Source of the DNA: a virus
Direction: 5' to 3' (one strand)
Length of the DNA: 64,000 nt
IMG/VR virus record: IMGVR_UViG_3300033993_002459
Span: 1-64,000 of that record
Below, piece after piece: positions 41,459 through 52,039 of this stretch (position 1 is the first letter of the stretch; every line of letters begins with the position of its first letter). The position numbers and the translations under genes are program-made. The notes beneath the pieces are model-generated. The model worked only from the letters and a program-made list of their open reading frames with translations, had not been told where the DNA came from and did not search any database.

Positions 41459-43876
41459 ATGTCATTAAGAATTCAAAAAAGGGATGGGGATGTTGTGTCC
41501 TTTAATCCAACAAAAATACAAAACAGAATTAAAAAAGCCAGTAAGAACTTAAATGTAAACTCAGACCAGATTTTCATTAAGGTTATTACTTCCGTACCAA
41601 CAGAGGGTGTAATTTCAACAAAACAATTAGATAAGTTGATTTACGAGATTGCTGCATCATATACAGGTAGCCACCACGATTATTCGAGGTTGGCTTCTTC
41701 TGTTGCAATATCTTCATATCACAAAGAAACAAATGAAAGTTTCAGTGAGACGATGAAGTCATTAGCTGATATGGGTATTGTTAATAAAGAATTGATTGAT
41801 ATGATTGATTCCTATGGGGATTTGAATATCGATGAAGTTATCAATCACGAGAATGATTATAACTTTGATTACTTTGCTTGGCGTTCATTATTTGAAATGT
41901 ACTTGTTAAAAACACCAGAAGGTGTAACTGTGGAAAGACCCCAACATATGTATATGAGGGTTGCTTTATGGGTAACAAAATCATTTGATGAAGCTGTAGA
42001 ATACTACAAGTCATTATCAAATCAATTAATTTCTCCAGCAACACCAATTATGATTAATGCTGGTACAAAGATTCCTCAATTAGCATCTTGTGTACTACAT
42101 TATAACAATGATGACTCAAGAGGAGGTTTGTTAGCAACAATGAATGATATCTCTACTTATTCTGCTGACGCTGCAGGTATTGGTCTTTGTATGTCAAATA
42201 TTAGAAGTAAGGAGAGTAGATTGAGTACATCAGGTGGTTTTGCTGGTGGATTATTAAAATATCTTAAGATTGCAAATGAATCACTAAGATTCTTTAACCA
42301 ACAAGGTAGAAGACCAGGTTCTGCCGCAATTTATCTTGAACCTTGGCATAAAGATATCTTTGACTTGTTGGACATTAAAAAGAATACAGGTGCGGAAGAA
42401 TTAAGAGCAAGAGATTTGTTCACAGCTCTATGGATTCCTGATAATTTTATGAGAGCCGTAAAAGAGGGTGGTGATTGGTATTTATTCTGCCCTAACGATA
42501 TTAAAAAAGCTGGTCTAAAACCATTACAAGAATGTTTTGGTAGTGAGTACGAAAGTGTTTATGAACAAGCGGTAAATTTAGGTTTGGGTAAAAAAGTAAA
42601 AGCAACAGATGTTTGGACTAAGGTAATTGAATCTCAAATTGAGACTGGTGTACCTTATCTTTGTTCTAAAGATAATGCTAACAACAAAACTAATCATCAG
42701 AACATTGGGGTTATCAAACAATCAAATCTTTGTAACGAGATTTACCAATTTACTGACGAGAAAACTACAGCTATCTGTACTCTATCTTCAATGGTGTTGA
42801 AAAACTTTGTAAAAGATGGTGAGTTTAATTTTAGACTTCTTTATGAAGAAACAAGAAAGGTTGTTAGAGCCCTTAATAAAGTTGTTGATATTAATAACTA
42901 TTCAACTTCAAAAGGTGAAAAGGGTGGTAAAGAACAAAGAGCAATTGCAATTGGAACTCAAGGTTTAGCGGATGTATTCTATCTTATGGATTATGAGTTT
43001 ACTTCAGACGAAGCAAAACAACTAAACAAAGATATCTTTGAGACAATTTATTTTGCCGCAATCACCGAAAGTAATAGGTTGGTAATTGATGGTGATTATA
43101 AACCATATGATTTCTTCGATGGTTCACCAATGTCACAAGGACAATTCCAATTTGATATGTGGGGATTAACAGAATCTGATTTATCAGGTAGATGGCCTTG
43201 GGAAATATTAAAGTCAAATGTTAAACAATATGGTATTTGTAATTCATTGTTTACAGCACAAATGCCCGTAGCGAGTTCTGCTAAGATTACTGGTTCATAT
43301 GAAATGACTGAACCTGCTCACTCAGCAATCTTCAATAGACGAGTAGTTGGTGGTGAAATTATGATTGTTAACAAGTATCTTATTAATGATTTTGAGAAAC
43401 TTGGTATTTGGGGTGAGGATTTGAAAAATGAAATTATATACAATGAAGGTTCGATTCAAAATATTAATTTCAACAACTACTTAGACCCTGAAGACAAAAA
43501 GTACAATCAAAAAGTTAAAAGAATTGAACACTTGATTAAGAAGTACAAAACGATTTGGGAAATATCACAAAGGGAGTTGATTGATATGGCAGCAGATAGA
43601 GGACCTTTTATTGACCAATCACAATCAATGAATATTTATATGGGTAATCCTACTTTATCGAAGATTACTTCATCTCACTTCCACGCTTGGCAAAAAGGTT
43701 TAAAAACTCTTTGTTATTATGTGAGAACAAAAGCAATCTCAACAGGAGCAAAACACTTAGCTATGGATATATCAAAGATGGATAAACCAAAAGTAACACC
43801 AACATTACCACATGTTGAACCTATAACAAACAAACCAACTGATTCACCATTTGAATGTTTTGGATGTTCATCTTAA
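41459..43876 (+). CDS. nrdA: Ribonucleotide reductase class Ia, large subunit
   Basis: An 805-residue alpha subunit starting MSLRIQKRDGDVV at 41459; longer starts into nrdB are rejected. The N-terminal ATP-cone (RDGDVVSFNPTKIQNRIKKA) is present, so dATP inhibition may be kept. Catalytic parts include LASCVLHYNN (first redox Cys), NLCNEI (radical Cys), CTLSSMVL (second redox Cys) and the PVASSAKITGSYEMTEP region. The C-terminus ends ECFGCSS, with the two cysteines that pass electrons from thioredoxin or glutaredoxin. Length and motifs match complete class Ia enzymes, with no intein or intron. It closes the replication and nucleotide block and is followed by a strong terminator. Confidence 0.96.
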   Translation: MSLRIQKRDGDVVSFNPTKIQNRIKKASKNLNVNSDQIFIKVITSVPTEGVISTKQLDKLIYEIAASYTGSHHDYSRLASSVAISSYHKETNESFSETMKSLADMGIVNKELIDMIDSYGDLNIDEVINHENDYNFDYFAWRSLFEMYLLKTPEGVTVERPQHMYMRVALWVTKSFDEAVEYYKSLSNQLISPATPIMINAGTKIPQLASCVLHYNNDDSRGGLLATMNDISTYSADAAGIGLCMSNIRSKESRLSTSGGFAGGLLKYLKIANESLRFFNQQGRRPGSAAIYLEPWHKDIFDLLDIKKNTGAEELRARDLFTALWIPDNFMRAVKEGGDWYLFCPNDIKKAGLKPLQECFGSEYESVYEQAVNLGLGKKVKATDVWTKVIESQIETGVPYLCSKDNANNKTNHQNIGVIKQSNLCNEIYQFTDEKTTAICTLSSMVLKNFVKDGEFNFRLLYEETRKVVRALNKVVDINNYSTSKGEKGGKEQRAIAIGTQGLADVFYLMDYEFTSDEAKQLNKDIFETIYFAAITESNRLVIDGDYKPYDFFDGSPMSQGQFQFDMWGLTESDLSGRWPWEILKSNVKQYGICNSLFTAQMPVASSAKITGSYEMTEPAHSAIFNRRVVGGEIMIVNKYLINDFEKLGIWGEDLKNEIIYNEGSIQNINFNNYLDPEDKKYNQKVKRIEHLIKKYKTIWEISQRELIDMAADRGPFIDQSQSMNIYMGNPTLSKITSSHFHAWQKGLKTLCYYVRTKAISTGAKHLAMDISKMDKPKVTPTLPHVEPITNKPTDSPFECFGCSS

Positions 43877-43884
43877 AAAATAAG

Positions 43885-43913
43885 AATCACGACTTTATGT
43901 CGTGATTTTTTGT
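43885..43913 (+). terminator. Hairpin terminator after nrdA
   Basis: Perfect 9-bp stem AATCACGAC (43885-43893) / GTCGTGATT (43899-43907), a 5-base loop and a T run to 43912. It separates the replication block from the baseplate wedge block. Confidence 0.92.
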
Positions 43914-43920
43914 TTTATGG

Positions 43921-43954
43921 TATTTATAGAAAAAATGTAGGATATATATTTATT
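43921..43954 (+). promoter_or_regulatory. Two late-type promoter elements for gp25
   Basis: TATTTATAGAAAAAA at 43921 and TATTTATT at 43947-43954, the latter 3 bases before the gp25 ATG at 43958. Together they restart late transcription after the nrdA terminator. Confidence 0.5.
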
Positions 43955-43957
43955 ATT

Positions 43958-44416
43958 ATGGCTGATGGTAAAACATATGGTATAAATTTTCCCTTTTTGG
44001 ACTCAAGTTTGGGAACTTATTTCGACTTATCACAAACAAGTGATCAAGAAATAAGGAGTAATTTAGTACATCTATTATTAACAAGAAAAGGTACTAGGTA
44101 TTATTTACCTGACTTTGGAACTCGTCTTTACGAGTATTTGTTCGAACCTTTGGATGGTCCGACTTTTTCAGATATTGAATCTGAAATTAGAGAGACAGTT
44201 TCTGAGTTTATACCAAATTTAACAATCACAAACATAACCATTAAACCAGCCTCAGAGGGATTGGAGGATAAAGGTTTTTATATAGACCAAAATGATAAAA
44301 AAACTTTTAGAGTTCCAGGAATCGGACAAAAGGAACACACAGCAAACATAAAAATAGATTATATCGTAACAGATTCCGCTTTTAACCAAAGTGATTTCGT
44401 TATAATTAACGTATAA
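43958..44416 (+). CDS. 25: Baseplate wedge protein, T4 gp25-like
   Basis: A 152-residue protein starting MADGKTYGINFPF at 43958. The in-frame ATG at 43910 would read through the promoter and is rejected. The gp25 signature is clear: IRSNLVHLLLTRKGTRYYLP, then DFGTRLYEYLFEPLD and ESEIRETVSEFIPNL. gp25 (132 residues in T4) joins the wedge core with gp6 and ties the baseplate to the first sheath ring; related proteins occur in all contractile injection systems. The gp6-like gene follows after 4 bases, as in T4-like phages, and the two products are direct partners. Confidence 0.92.
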   Translation: MADGKTYGINFPFLDSSLGTYFDLSQTSDQEIRSNLVHLLLTRKGTRYYLPDFGTRLYEYLFEPLDGPTFSDIESEIRETVSEFIPNLTITNITIKPASEGLEDKGFYIDQNDKKTFRVPGIGQKEHTANIKIDYIVTDSAFNQSDFVIINV

Positions 44417-44420
44417 TAAT

Positions 44421-46259
44421 ATGGCAAACAAAAAAATATCATATACAACCAGAGACTTTGCTTCGATTAGAACGGAGTTAATTAATTTCACCAGAACTTA
44501 CTACCCTGATGTTATTGATAACTTCAACGATGCCTCAATATTTTCTGCTTTACTAGATTTGAATGCTGCTGTAACAGACAACTTACAATTCAATATTGAT
44601 AGAAGTATTCAAGAAACAGTATTACAATTTGCACAACAAAGAAGTTCGATATATAATATAGCAAGAACCTATGGTCTCAAAATACCAGGTCAAAGACCAT
44701 CAGTAGCCTTGGTTGATTTTTCAATAACTGTGCCTGCTTTTGGGGATGCTCCCGATTTAAGATATTGTGGTATATTAAGAAGGGGTTCACAAGTTAATGG
44801 TGGTGGTCAAGTGTTCGAAACAGTTTATGATATTGATTTTGCTTCAGCCGTAGGTGGTGATGGAACTCCAAATAGATTGACAATACCAAATTTTGACGCT
44901 AATAACATTCTTTCAAATTATACAATTACGAAAAGAGAAACCGTCGTCAATGGTGTTACCAAAGTATTCAAAAGAACAATAACAGCTTTAGATGTAAAAC
45001 CTTTTTTTGAATTATTTTTACCTGATAAAAATGTTTTGGGTATTACAAGTGTTTTATTAAAGGATGGTACGCAATACGCAAATGTTCCATCCAACCAAGA
45101 GTTTTTAGGTGCTGACAATAGATGGTATGAAGTACAAGCTTTAGCCCAAGATAGAGTTTTCATTGAAGACCCAACAAAGGTTTCTGACAACCCAAGTATA
45201 AAAGTTGGGATATATAGACAAGTTAATACTAAGTTTATTTCTGAGTTTACCCCTGAAGGTTTTTTAAAAATGACATTTGGTGGTGGTAGCCAATCAGCTG
45301 ATGAACAACTAAGAGAATTTGCAAGGAATGGTTATAAACTTGATTTATATAAGTACTCAAATAATTTTGCACTTGGTAGTACACTCAAAGCCAATAGTAC
45401 ATTATTTGTTCAGTATAGAATAGGTGGTGGGACAGGAAGTAACTTGGGTGTGGGTGTTATAACAAATATTGGAAATATAGATTTCTTTGTTAACGGACCT
45501 TCGGATTCAGTTAATACAACCGTAGTCAATTCATTGAGTTGTAATAATGTAACTGCTGCAATTGGAGGTACAAATGTACCATCATTGGAGGAAGTAAGAA
45601 ACTATGTTTCATATAATTTTGCAGCTCAAAATAGAGCTGTAACAATTAATGACTATGAATCAATTATTAGAACAATGCCATCACAATATGGAGCACCAGC
45701 TAAAGTAGGTATAACAGAAGAAAACAATAAAATAAAAATTAAATTGTTAACTTACGACACAAATGGGGCACTTACTGAAATAACTTCAACTACTTTGAAA
45801 AGTAATTTAGCAAACTATTTGTCGAACTATAGAATGTTGAACGACTACATCTCAATTGAAAGTGCAAATGTAATTGACCTTACCATTGATGTTGATGTTG
45901 TTTTGGATAATACTCAAAATCAAGGTCAAGTTATCACAACAATAGTTGATGACATAACAACATTCTTTAGTCCAGCCAACAGAGAAATGGGTCAAAATGT
46001 AAATGTGTCAGAGTTGAGAAGAATTATCCAATCACAAAATGGGGTTATATCAATTACTGAAATTAGATTTTTCAATAAAGTTGGTGGATTATATTCTTCA
46101 TCACAAACTTCACAAAGATATCTAAATTCACAAACCAGACAGATTGAGTTAATCGATGACACTATTTTTGCTGAACCAACCCAAACTTATCAAGTTAGAT
46201 TTCCTAATTCTGATATTAATGTTAGAGTCAAAAATTTCAAATCAACTAATTTCTCTTAG
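44421..46259 (+). CDS. 6: Baseplate wedge protein, T4 gp6-like (J-type)
   Basis: 612 residues (T4 gp6 660). The N-terminus, ISYTTRDFASIRTELINFTR, YYPDVIDNFNDASIFSALLD and DNLQFNIDRSIQETVLQFAQ, is the typical gp6 opening, followed by the baseplate J-type region (NYVSYNFAAQNRAVTINDYE, then RTMPSQYGAPAKVGI). The C-terminal third has the ring-forming core with FFSPANREMGQNVNVSELRR. gp6 dimers form the inner ring of the baseplate and rearrange when the tail contracts. It directly follows gp25. No signs of truncation. Confidence 0.93.
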   Translation: MANKKISYTTRDFASIRTELINFTRTYYPDVIDNFNDASIFSALLDLNAAVTDNLQFNIDRSIQETVLQFAQQRSSIYNIARTYGLKIPGQRPSVALVDFSITVPAFGDAPDLRYCGILRRGSQVNGGGQVFETVYDIDFASAVGGDGTPNRLTIPNFDANNILSNYTITKRETVVNGVTKVFKRTITALDVKPFFELFLPDKNVLGITSVLLKDGTQYANVPSNQEFLGADNRWYEVQALAQDRVFIEDPTKVSDNPSIKVGIYRQVNTKFISEFTPEGFLKMTFGGGSQSADEQLREFARNGYKLDLYKYSNNFALGSTLKANSTLFVQYRIGGGTGSNLGVGVITNIGNIDFFVNGPSDSVNTTVVNSLSCNNVTAAIGGTNVPSLEEVRNYVSYNFAAQNRAVTINDYESIIRTMPSQYGAPAKVGITEENNKIKIKLLTYDTNGALTEITSTTLKSNLANYLSNYRMLNDYISIESANVIDLTIDVDVVLDNTQNQGQVITTIVDDITTFFSPANREMGQNVNVSELRRIIQSQNGVISITEIRFFNKVGGLYSSSQTSQRYLNSQTRQIELIDDTIFAEPTQTYQVRFPNSDINVRVKNFKSTNFS

Positions 46260-46312
46260 AGGTTTATTTAAACATCACATTACTTATTTTTTAATGAAAA
46301 TAGCAAATAAAC

Positions 46313-46320
46313 TATTTATC
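46313..46320 (+). promoter_or_regulatory. Late-type promoter
   Basis: TATTTATCTTAAAAG, 16 bases before the ATG at 46337, in the 77-base spacer after the gp6-like gene. Confidence 0.5.
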
Positions 46321-46336
46321 TTAAAAGTAGTAATTG

Positions 46337-49300
46337 ATGTCAAACTCATATAGAATAAGAACCCAAGTTGGTGTAGATAAGTCAATAAATGTACAATTGG
46401 AACAAGATTTTGAATTTTTGGAGATTCTATCTTTGAAAATAACTCAAAGTCAAATTTATACTAGACAATGCTCTGATTATGGTGTTGTTGTTGGTAGACT
46501 TACGGCTAATGATGGATTCGGTATTCCAAATGCCAGAATTTCAGTATTTATTCCTCTATCTGACCAAGATCAACTAAATCCAATCATTTCTGATTTATAT
46601 CCATATAGGTCATTAACAACAACAAATGACGATGGATTCAGATATAATTTATTACCGAAAACACAATCACATAGTGGTCATGTTCCCACAGGTAGTTTCT
46701 TCGATAAGGAACAAGTATTATTAGACCCAAATTACATTGAGGTATTTGACAAGTATTATAGATATACAACAATTACAAACGATAGTGGTGACTATATGAT
46801 TTTTGGTGTTCCGTTAGGTAGCCAAACTATACATGTTGATGTGGACTTATCGGACATTGGTGAATTCTCTTTAGCCCCCCAAGATTTAATCAGAAATGGT
46901 ATAGCAACTGAAAACCAAGTGGCTGGTAATAAATTTAGGAAATCAACAAATCTGAATGAACTTCCTCAAATAGTATCATTCAATAGGACATTAGAAGTTG
47001 TTCCATTGTGGGGTCAACCTGAAGTCTGTAGTTTAGGTATTACAAGAACAGACTTTGATTTAGCTACCGAAGCTAATGTTACAATAACTCCCACCGCTAT
47101 TTTTATGGGATCTATTTTCTCAACTAATGACAAAGATTACCAAAGAAGAAATTGTAAACCGAAATCCAAACAAGGTGAATTGTGTAATTTAGTTGCTGGA
47201 CCTGGTGAAATATTAGCTATAAGACAAACTATTTTTGAAGACGAAGTTGGAAGACCAATACTTGAAACATATGATTTAGAAAGTGGTGGACAAGTTATTG
47301 ATGAAAATGGTGCGTGGTTAGTTGATGTACCTATGAATTTGGATTATGTAATTACTAATGAATTTGGAGAAAGAGTATTATCTAATGATCCGAAAAAAGG
47401 TATTCCCACAAAAGCAAAATATAGATTCAAAATAAAATGGAATCAATCACCAAAATTATCTGAAACAGTTAAAAGGGGATATTTTTTAGTCCCGAATGTT
47501 AGAGAATATGGTTGGACTAATGTTGGCGTTGACCCTAGATCATACTACGAACCAACAAATCCAAACTACGAAAGTTATTTAGCTTTTATTAAATCATATG
47601 CTTTCAGTGTTGATTGGAACGATTATGGATTGACTGGTACAACAATAGGTGAAGAAATGATTCAAAGTGCAATTAATTGTGAGGACAAATTTTACCCGAT
47701 GATTTTCAACAAAGTTTATTCAGTATCACAATTAATCGATCAATATAGAAATGGATATTTACCCGACAGAATTATCTCAGTTAAAAATATTTTGGATGAT
47801 ACTTGTGAAAGTGATAATGTCAGATTCCCAACGAACGATACTGTTTATAGATTTGACCTCTTATATTTGTTATTTATTATCTTAATTTTTATTGCACGAC
47901 CAATATTAAATATTTTTTTAATTGTGGCTCACTTGGTAGCTTATATTTTACAACAATTGGGAATTCCAGATTGGAGAAGAATAGCTAATATGGAAGTACC
48001 GAACTTGACATATCCTGAATGTGATTTGTGTGAATGTCAGGAAGGTAAACGCGCTTTAGGTCCCGGACCTACTGCAGCTGAATTAGCTTTTGATGTGAAT
48101 CTTGGTTTGTCAGCATACATTTCACCATTGACACAATTTTCTTATTGGGATGGACCGATCACTCAAGGTTTATTTGGTATACAACAATTATTATCAGGTA
48201 ATAACACACTCGGATTAAACTACGGTTCACCACAACTTGAAACTGTTTTTACAGATGGACCTGGTAACTCAACAGGTAAAGGTTTTACCAATTCATTACC
48301 ATTATACGAAAGAATCAACCTCTTTAATGTCAAAGCTAAATATTTTGACCAATTAAATCAGTTTGTAAATCCGGGTGGAGGTTACAATAGAATCAAAGTC
48401 AATTTTGCCCCAACAGAGAATGGTTATTATGGGGAAACTTTTTATAATCAATACAATACTGAAAAATTGGGTGTTTTGGTATCAGGCGGAACTACATTCA
48501 ACAATCCTGACCCAAACACATATTCGATATTAAATCCAATTCCTTTTCAAAATCAATTAGCTCAACCAACATCATCTTTAGTTTTAAATCCTTGGAATAG
48601 TGGTAGTAACACATATGTTGTTCCTGAAAATGGTACATACACAATAACATTAACAGTTAACGCATCATCTTATACTTCAGGACAGAAAAACTTTCATTTG
48701 GTAATCAATGGCACCACACAAGCCGCTCCATTTATTACTTTATTTCCAGCAAGTTCTGTACCACAAGGTTACACCTTATCAACAACTATAAATTTAAATT
48801 TAGGTAACACAATAGCTGTAGAATTACAACAAAAAGGTTTGCCCGCAAATATGACTTACACCTATCAATTACAAATAAGTGGAAGACCTTTTGGATACGG
48901 TAATTCGAATGAAAGATATCATTTGGATAATGTTATGATGTTGATGGTTAAACCTGATAAAATTACTGAATTGAGACCAGGTACGATACTAAGTTTCCAA
49001 AATCCGGAACTATCATCCGATGTCAATGTTACAGGTTATACAATAGTCAATCAATTTGGGAGTACATCATCTACTGGTACAACAAAAAACACCACAAGTG
49101 GTATTTTAGTACCATACGCGAACCCAAATGGAAGTGGTAACTGGTTCGGCCCGGGATTTCCTGGTGGACAAGGACAATCATTTTATCAAGTTACCCAAAA
49201 CAATGTAATAAATGAACACAAATTTGCAATAGATATTGAATATTTTCAAGTTATCACAGCTATGACCGTTAACGACTATATTTCGGTATTACCACCGAAT

Positions 49301-52039
49301 AATCTTAGTGATTCTTTGAATAGTCGAGTAATTAATGGTCATAGTTTGATTCATGTAGTTAATACAAGTGATTGTTGTTATAACACCAATTTCTGTGTAT
49401 GGCCACAAGATACGATAACATTGAGAAACTTTAGAGAGTGGAGTGAACAAGTAATTGTTTTTATGGTTCGAGGTGTTGACCCTTATTCCGATAGAATTGA
49501 AATTGAATACGATTTGAGTAGATTGTTTGGGTATCCATTAGATAACCAAGGTAGACCAAACGGACCAGTTATAGTTAGAGGGTCTAATTATAAAATGAAT
49601 ATCCCAATCCAAGGTCGTTATAAATCTGTAAAACACTATGCAAATAGTACAAATGGTGTCGACCCAAATACAAATCAATTTTTATATTATCCATCATATA
49701 GATTTAGAGATAGTACAACAGGTAGTGCTAGGTATACTGGTTTTACCTCTAATTTACCAGCCTACTATTCATCCTTAGATGAAACAACACCAACTAACTT
49801 TTTTACTGGTGCTAACTTGTTAAGAGACACTTTGGATACTGGTACAGCAAATGTTTATGGTGGTAGTGGATATTTGAAAGTTATTGGTGCACCTATCAAA
49901 CAAAATGGTTTGAATGTAAATGATGAAAGAAATTTGAGGAATGTGTTCCAAGTAACTTTAAGTAGAAGGGATGCTGTCCCTTGTAGATGGTTCACTTCTC
50001 AGAATAATGAGATATCCACTCTTGGTGGTTCACCAATATCACAGAATGTAGCCGCACCTACTGCTAGTGCACAGTGTAATCCTGGTGGTTTGGGTGTTAA
50101 TGTTCAATTTTATAAGAATACTGGATATTTTCCAAACGAAATAGTAGATGGGGGTTCATATATGAGTGGTGAGATGGATAAAGAAAGAAATCTTGGTATA
50201 TTTAGTCCCAATAGACAAGAATTAAGTTTTAAAACTTGGTACTATTCGCCAACATATGATGATACACAAAGAATGGGGTATCAATTCAACGCAATAGACG
50301 ATAGAATTGTAATGCGTTCTGACAGATTACCAACTTCAACAAATACATTCAGAAATGGGGCTAATAGTTATGCTTGGCAGGCAAATATAAGTTTGAGTGT
50401 TTATATAATTTCTGATGATGGAACTTTCTTTAATGGCACTGGTTCACCTGTTGGTAGTCCATCATTTGCAAGTATCAGTCAATCAATTGAAGAGAATAAT
50501 CTAAACATACAAGCTTTAAATACTTTTGATTGTCAATCTTTAGTACCACTTAGTTGTTATTATGTACCAAATGGTGCAACTGAGATAGCTGTTAGACCAA
50601 CTGGTAATAATTGTTATACCAATGGAGTTTCTAGTGATAGACAACTAATTATGCAAGGAGGATGTTATGTATTTATTACCACACCATTCAAGTCCTTAGA
50701 TAAAGACCTAACACTACTTTGGGAGTGGACATCTAGAATTCAGATTAATTTTGCGGCATGTAGGAATGTATTTTCACACATTTTTACAAATAATTGGATT
50801 AATGGTTCTCTTTTTGCGTTCTCTATACAAAATAGTAGATTTTTTGATAGTAACAACCAACCATTCAGTGTTTATTGTTATGACACTATGATTTTAGACC
50901 CAAATACTAATAATTTCTATTATAGGTCTAGTCCCTTCACAAATATAAATGTGACACCACCAGCACCAAATTCACCAGTGAGGGTTGGTGTATTTAGAGG
51001 TAGCCCTAAACCATCAGCCCCATCAATTTTTGGAATTAGTTTACCATCGTACAAAGGAAATAACAGAAATTTGAAATTTCCAACCACTATGATTGATTTA
51101 GGACCGAGAAGTCAATATTTACAAGAATTAGTTTATTCAAACCAGTTCGATGGTTTTATGGTTAATAGATTAAAAGAAACATCTTACCAAGATGTGTCTG
51201 AAATCTTAAATGTTTTTATCATCAATAGAATCACAAATAAAAGGGTATTGGATCGTTTCTTAAACAGAACTGCAATTAATGTTAGATTATTCTTTGATAA
51301 TAATCGTGATAATTTATTTGTAGATGGGGATTACGCTCAAATGATTTCGATTAATTCTGAGTTAGGAGTTTACGAGTTCAATGCTATAAATTATCCACCA
51401 GTGGGTGGACCTAACGACCAAGACCCATTGTTTTTCAATAATCCAAATGCTAGGGATCCTGTTTTTGGTATATTCTTTTCATCTGAGACACAGACTAGAG
51501 ATTTCGTGTCACCTCGTAGAACCATTCTAAATCCAAATTTACCAATACTTGGGAACAACAATTGTTCTTTCGATTCAATAGGGACTTTTTCACAAGAAGT
51601 ACCTTTTTATCAATGGCAAATACAAGAAAATAGTGAAGGTTTGGGTGAAAGTATTTTTGGTTCTGAACGAAACGATTGGTTTACTCAATTTATTGAACAA
51701 TATGTTAACGATGACCCGAATTATCCATATTTAAGTTATTTTAAATACAATTATCAATCACTTGATAGATTATTTAAATACTCCAGATACTACAGACCAT
51801 CTGGGTTTGGGAATCCACTAAATGGTGATTTTAAAGGATTCATCTATTCTATTGATAGAAATCAACCTACACCTGAATATGAGACAACATACCGACTTCA
51901 AAATCCACCCAACGATTATGAAGCTAGAGTTTTCCAAGTGGGTGCACCATTCTTCTTTTATTTTGGACTTAAGAAAGGTAAAACAGCATGGGATAAATTT
52001 TCAAAAAAATGGTTAGATTTTAATAATATAGTAGAATAA
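46337..52039 (+). CDS. Giant baseplate wedge protein with hydrophobic hairpin
   Basis: A 1900-residue protein starting MSNSYRIRTQVGVDKSINVQ; the TTG three bases upstream is not needed. Residues ~50-180 hold a carboxypeptidase-regulatory-like beta sandwich (YGVVVGRLTANDGFGIPNAR, then TNDSGDYMIFGVPLG). Residues ~503-540 are strikingly hydrophobic (LLYLLFIILIFIARPILNIF, then LIVAHLVAYILQQL), enough for two short membrane-spanning helices, followed by the cysteine cluster ECDLCEC. The C-terminal two thirds are beta-rich, Asn/Pro-rich structural sequence with a jelly-roll-like part near 750-860. The position after gp25-gp6 is that of gp7 in T4, although size and sequence differ. It probably forms the outer wedge. 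A membrane role of the hydrophobic hairpin is an inference. The stop overlaps the next ATG (TAATG). Confidence 0.75.
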   Translation: MSNSYRIRTQVGVDKSINVQLEQDFEFLEILSLKITQSQIYTRQCSDYGVVVGRLTANDGFGIPNARISVFIPLSDQDQLNPIISDLYPYRSLTTTNDDGFRYNLLPKTQSHSGHVPTGSFFDKEQVLLDPNYIEVFDKYYRYTTITNDSGDYMIFGVPLGSQTIHVDVDLSDIGEFSLAPQDLIRNGIATENQVAGNKFRKSTNLNELPQIVSFNRTLEVVPLWGQPEVCSLGITRTDFDLATEANVTITPTAIFMGSIFSTNDKDYQRRNCKPKSKQGELCNLVAGPGEILAIRQTIFEDEVGRPILETYDLESGGQVIDENGAWLVDVPMNLDYVITNEFGERVLSNDPKKGIPTKAKYRFKIKWNQSPKLSETVKRGYFLVPNVREYGWTNVGVDPRSYYEPTNPNYESYLAFIKSYAFSVDWNDYGLTGTTIGEEMIQSAINCEDKFYPMIFNKVYSVSQLIDQYRNGYLPDRIISVKNILDDTCESDNVRFPTNDTVYRFDLLYLLFIILIFIARPILNIFLIVAHLVAYILQQLGIPDWRRIANMEVPNLTYPECDLCECQEGKRALGPGPTAAELAFDVNLGLSAYISPLTQFSYWDGPITQGLFGIQQLLSGNNTLGLNYGSPQLETVFTDGPGNSTGKGFTNSLPLYERINLFNVKAKYFDQLNQFVNPGGGYNRIKVNFAPTENGYYGETFYNQYNTEKLGVLVSGGTTFNNPDPNTYSILNPIPFQNQLAQPTSSLVLNPWNSGSNTYVVPENGTYTITLTVNASSYTSGQKNFHLVINGTTQAAPFITLFPASSVPQGYTLSTTINLNLGNTIAVELQQKGLPANMTYTYQLQISGRPFGYGNSNERYHLDNVMMLMVKPDKITELRPGTILSFQNPELSSDVNVTGYTIVNQFGSTSSTGTTKNTTSGILVPYANPNGSGNWFGPGFPGGQGQSFYQVTQNNVINEHKFAIDIEYFQVITAMTVNDYISVLPPNNLSDSLNSRVINGHSLIHVVNTSDCCYNTNFCVWPQDTITLRNFREWSEQVIVFMVRGVDPYSDRIEIEYDLSRLFGYPLDNQGRPNGPVIVRGSNYKMNIPIQGRYKSVKHYANSTNGVDPNTNQFLYYPSYRFRDSTTGSARYTGFTSNLPAYYSSLDETTPTNFFTGANLLRDTLDTGTANVYGGSGYLKVIGAPIKQNGLNVNDERNLRNVFQVTLSRRDAVPCRWFTSQNNEISTLGGSPISQNVAAPTASAQCNPGGLGVNVQFYKNTGYFPNEIVDGGSYMSGEMDKERNLGIFSPNRQELSFKTWYYSPTYDDTQRMGYQFNAIDDRIVMRSDRLPTSTNTFRNGANSYAWQANISLSVYIISDDGTFFNGTGSPVGSPSFASISQSIEENNLNIQALNTFDCQSLVPLSCYYVPNGATEIAVRPTGNNCYTNGVSSDRQLIMQGGCYVFITTPFKSLDKDLTLLWEWTSRIQINFAACRNVFSHIFTNNWINGSLFAFSIQNSRFFDSNNQPFSVYCYDTMILDPNTNNFYYRSSPFTNINVTPPAPNSPVRVGVFRGSPKPSAPSIFGISLPSYKGNNRNLKFPTTMIDLGPRSQYLQELVYSNQFDGFMVNRLKETSYQDVSEILNVFIINRITNKRVLDRFLNRTAINVRLFFDNNRDNLFVDGDYAQMISINSELGVYEFNAINYPPVGGPNDQDPLFFNNPNARDPVFGIFFSSETQTRDFVSPRRTILNPNLPILGNNNCSFDSIGTFSQEVPFYQWQIQENSEGLGESIFGSERNDWFTQFIEQYVNDDPNYPYLSYFKYNYQSLDRLFKYSRYYRPSGFGNPLNGDFKGFIYSIDRNQPTPEYETTYRLQNPPNDYEARVFQVGAPFFFYFGLKKGKTAWDKFSKKWLDFNNIVE

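Noticed and set aside
41393-41461. Extended N-terminus of NrdA into nrdB
   Set aside because: The 22 extra residues overlap the conserved NrdB C-terminus; MSLRIQKRDGDVV is the normal beginning of an ATP-cone.
43910-43957. Extended N-terminus of the gp25-like protein
   Set aside because: It would read through two late-type promoter elements; the ATG at 43958 gives the normal gp25 start.
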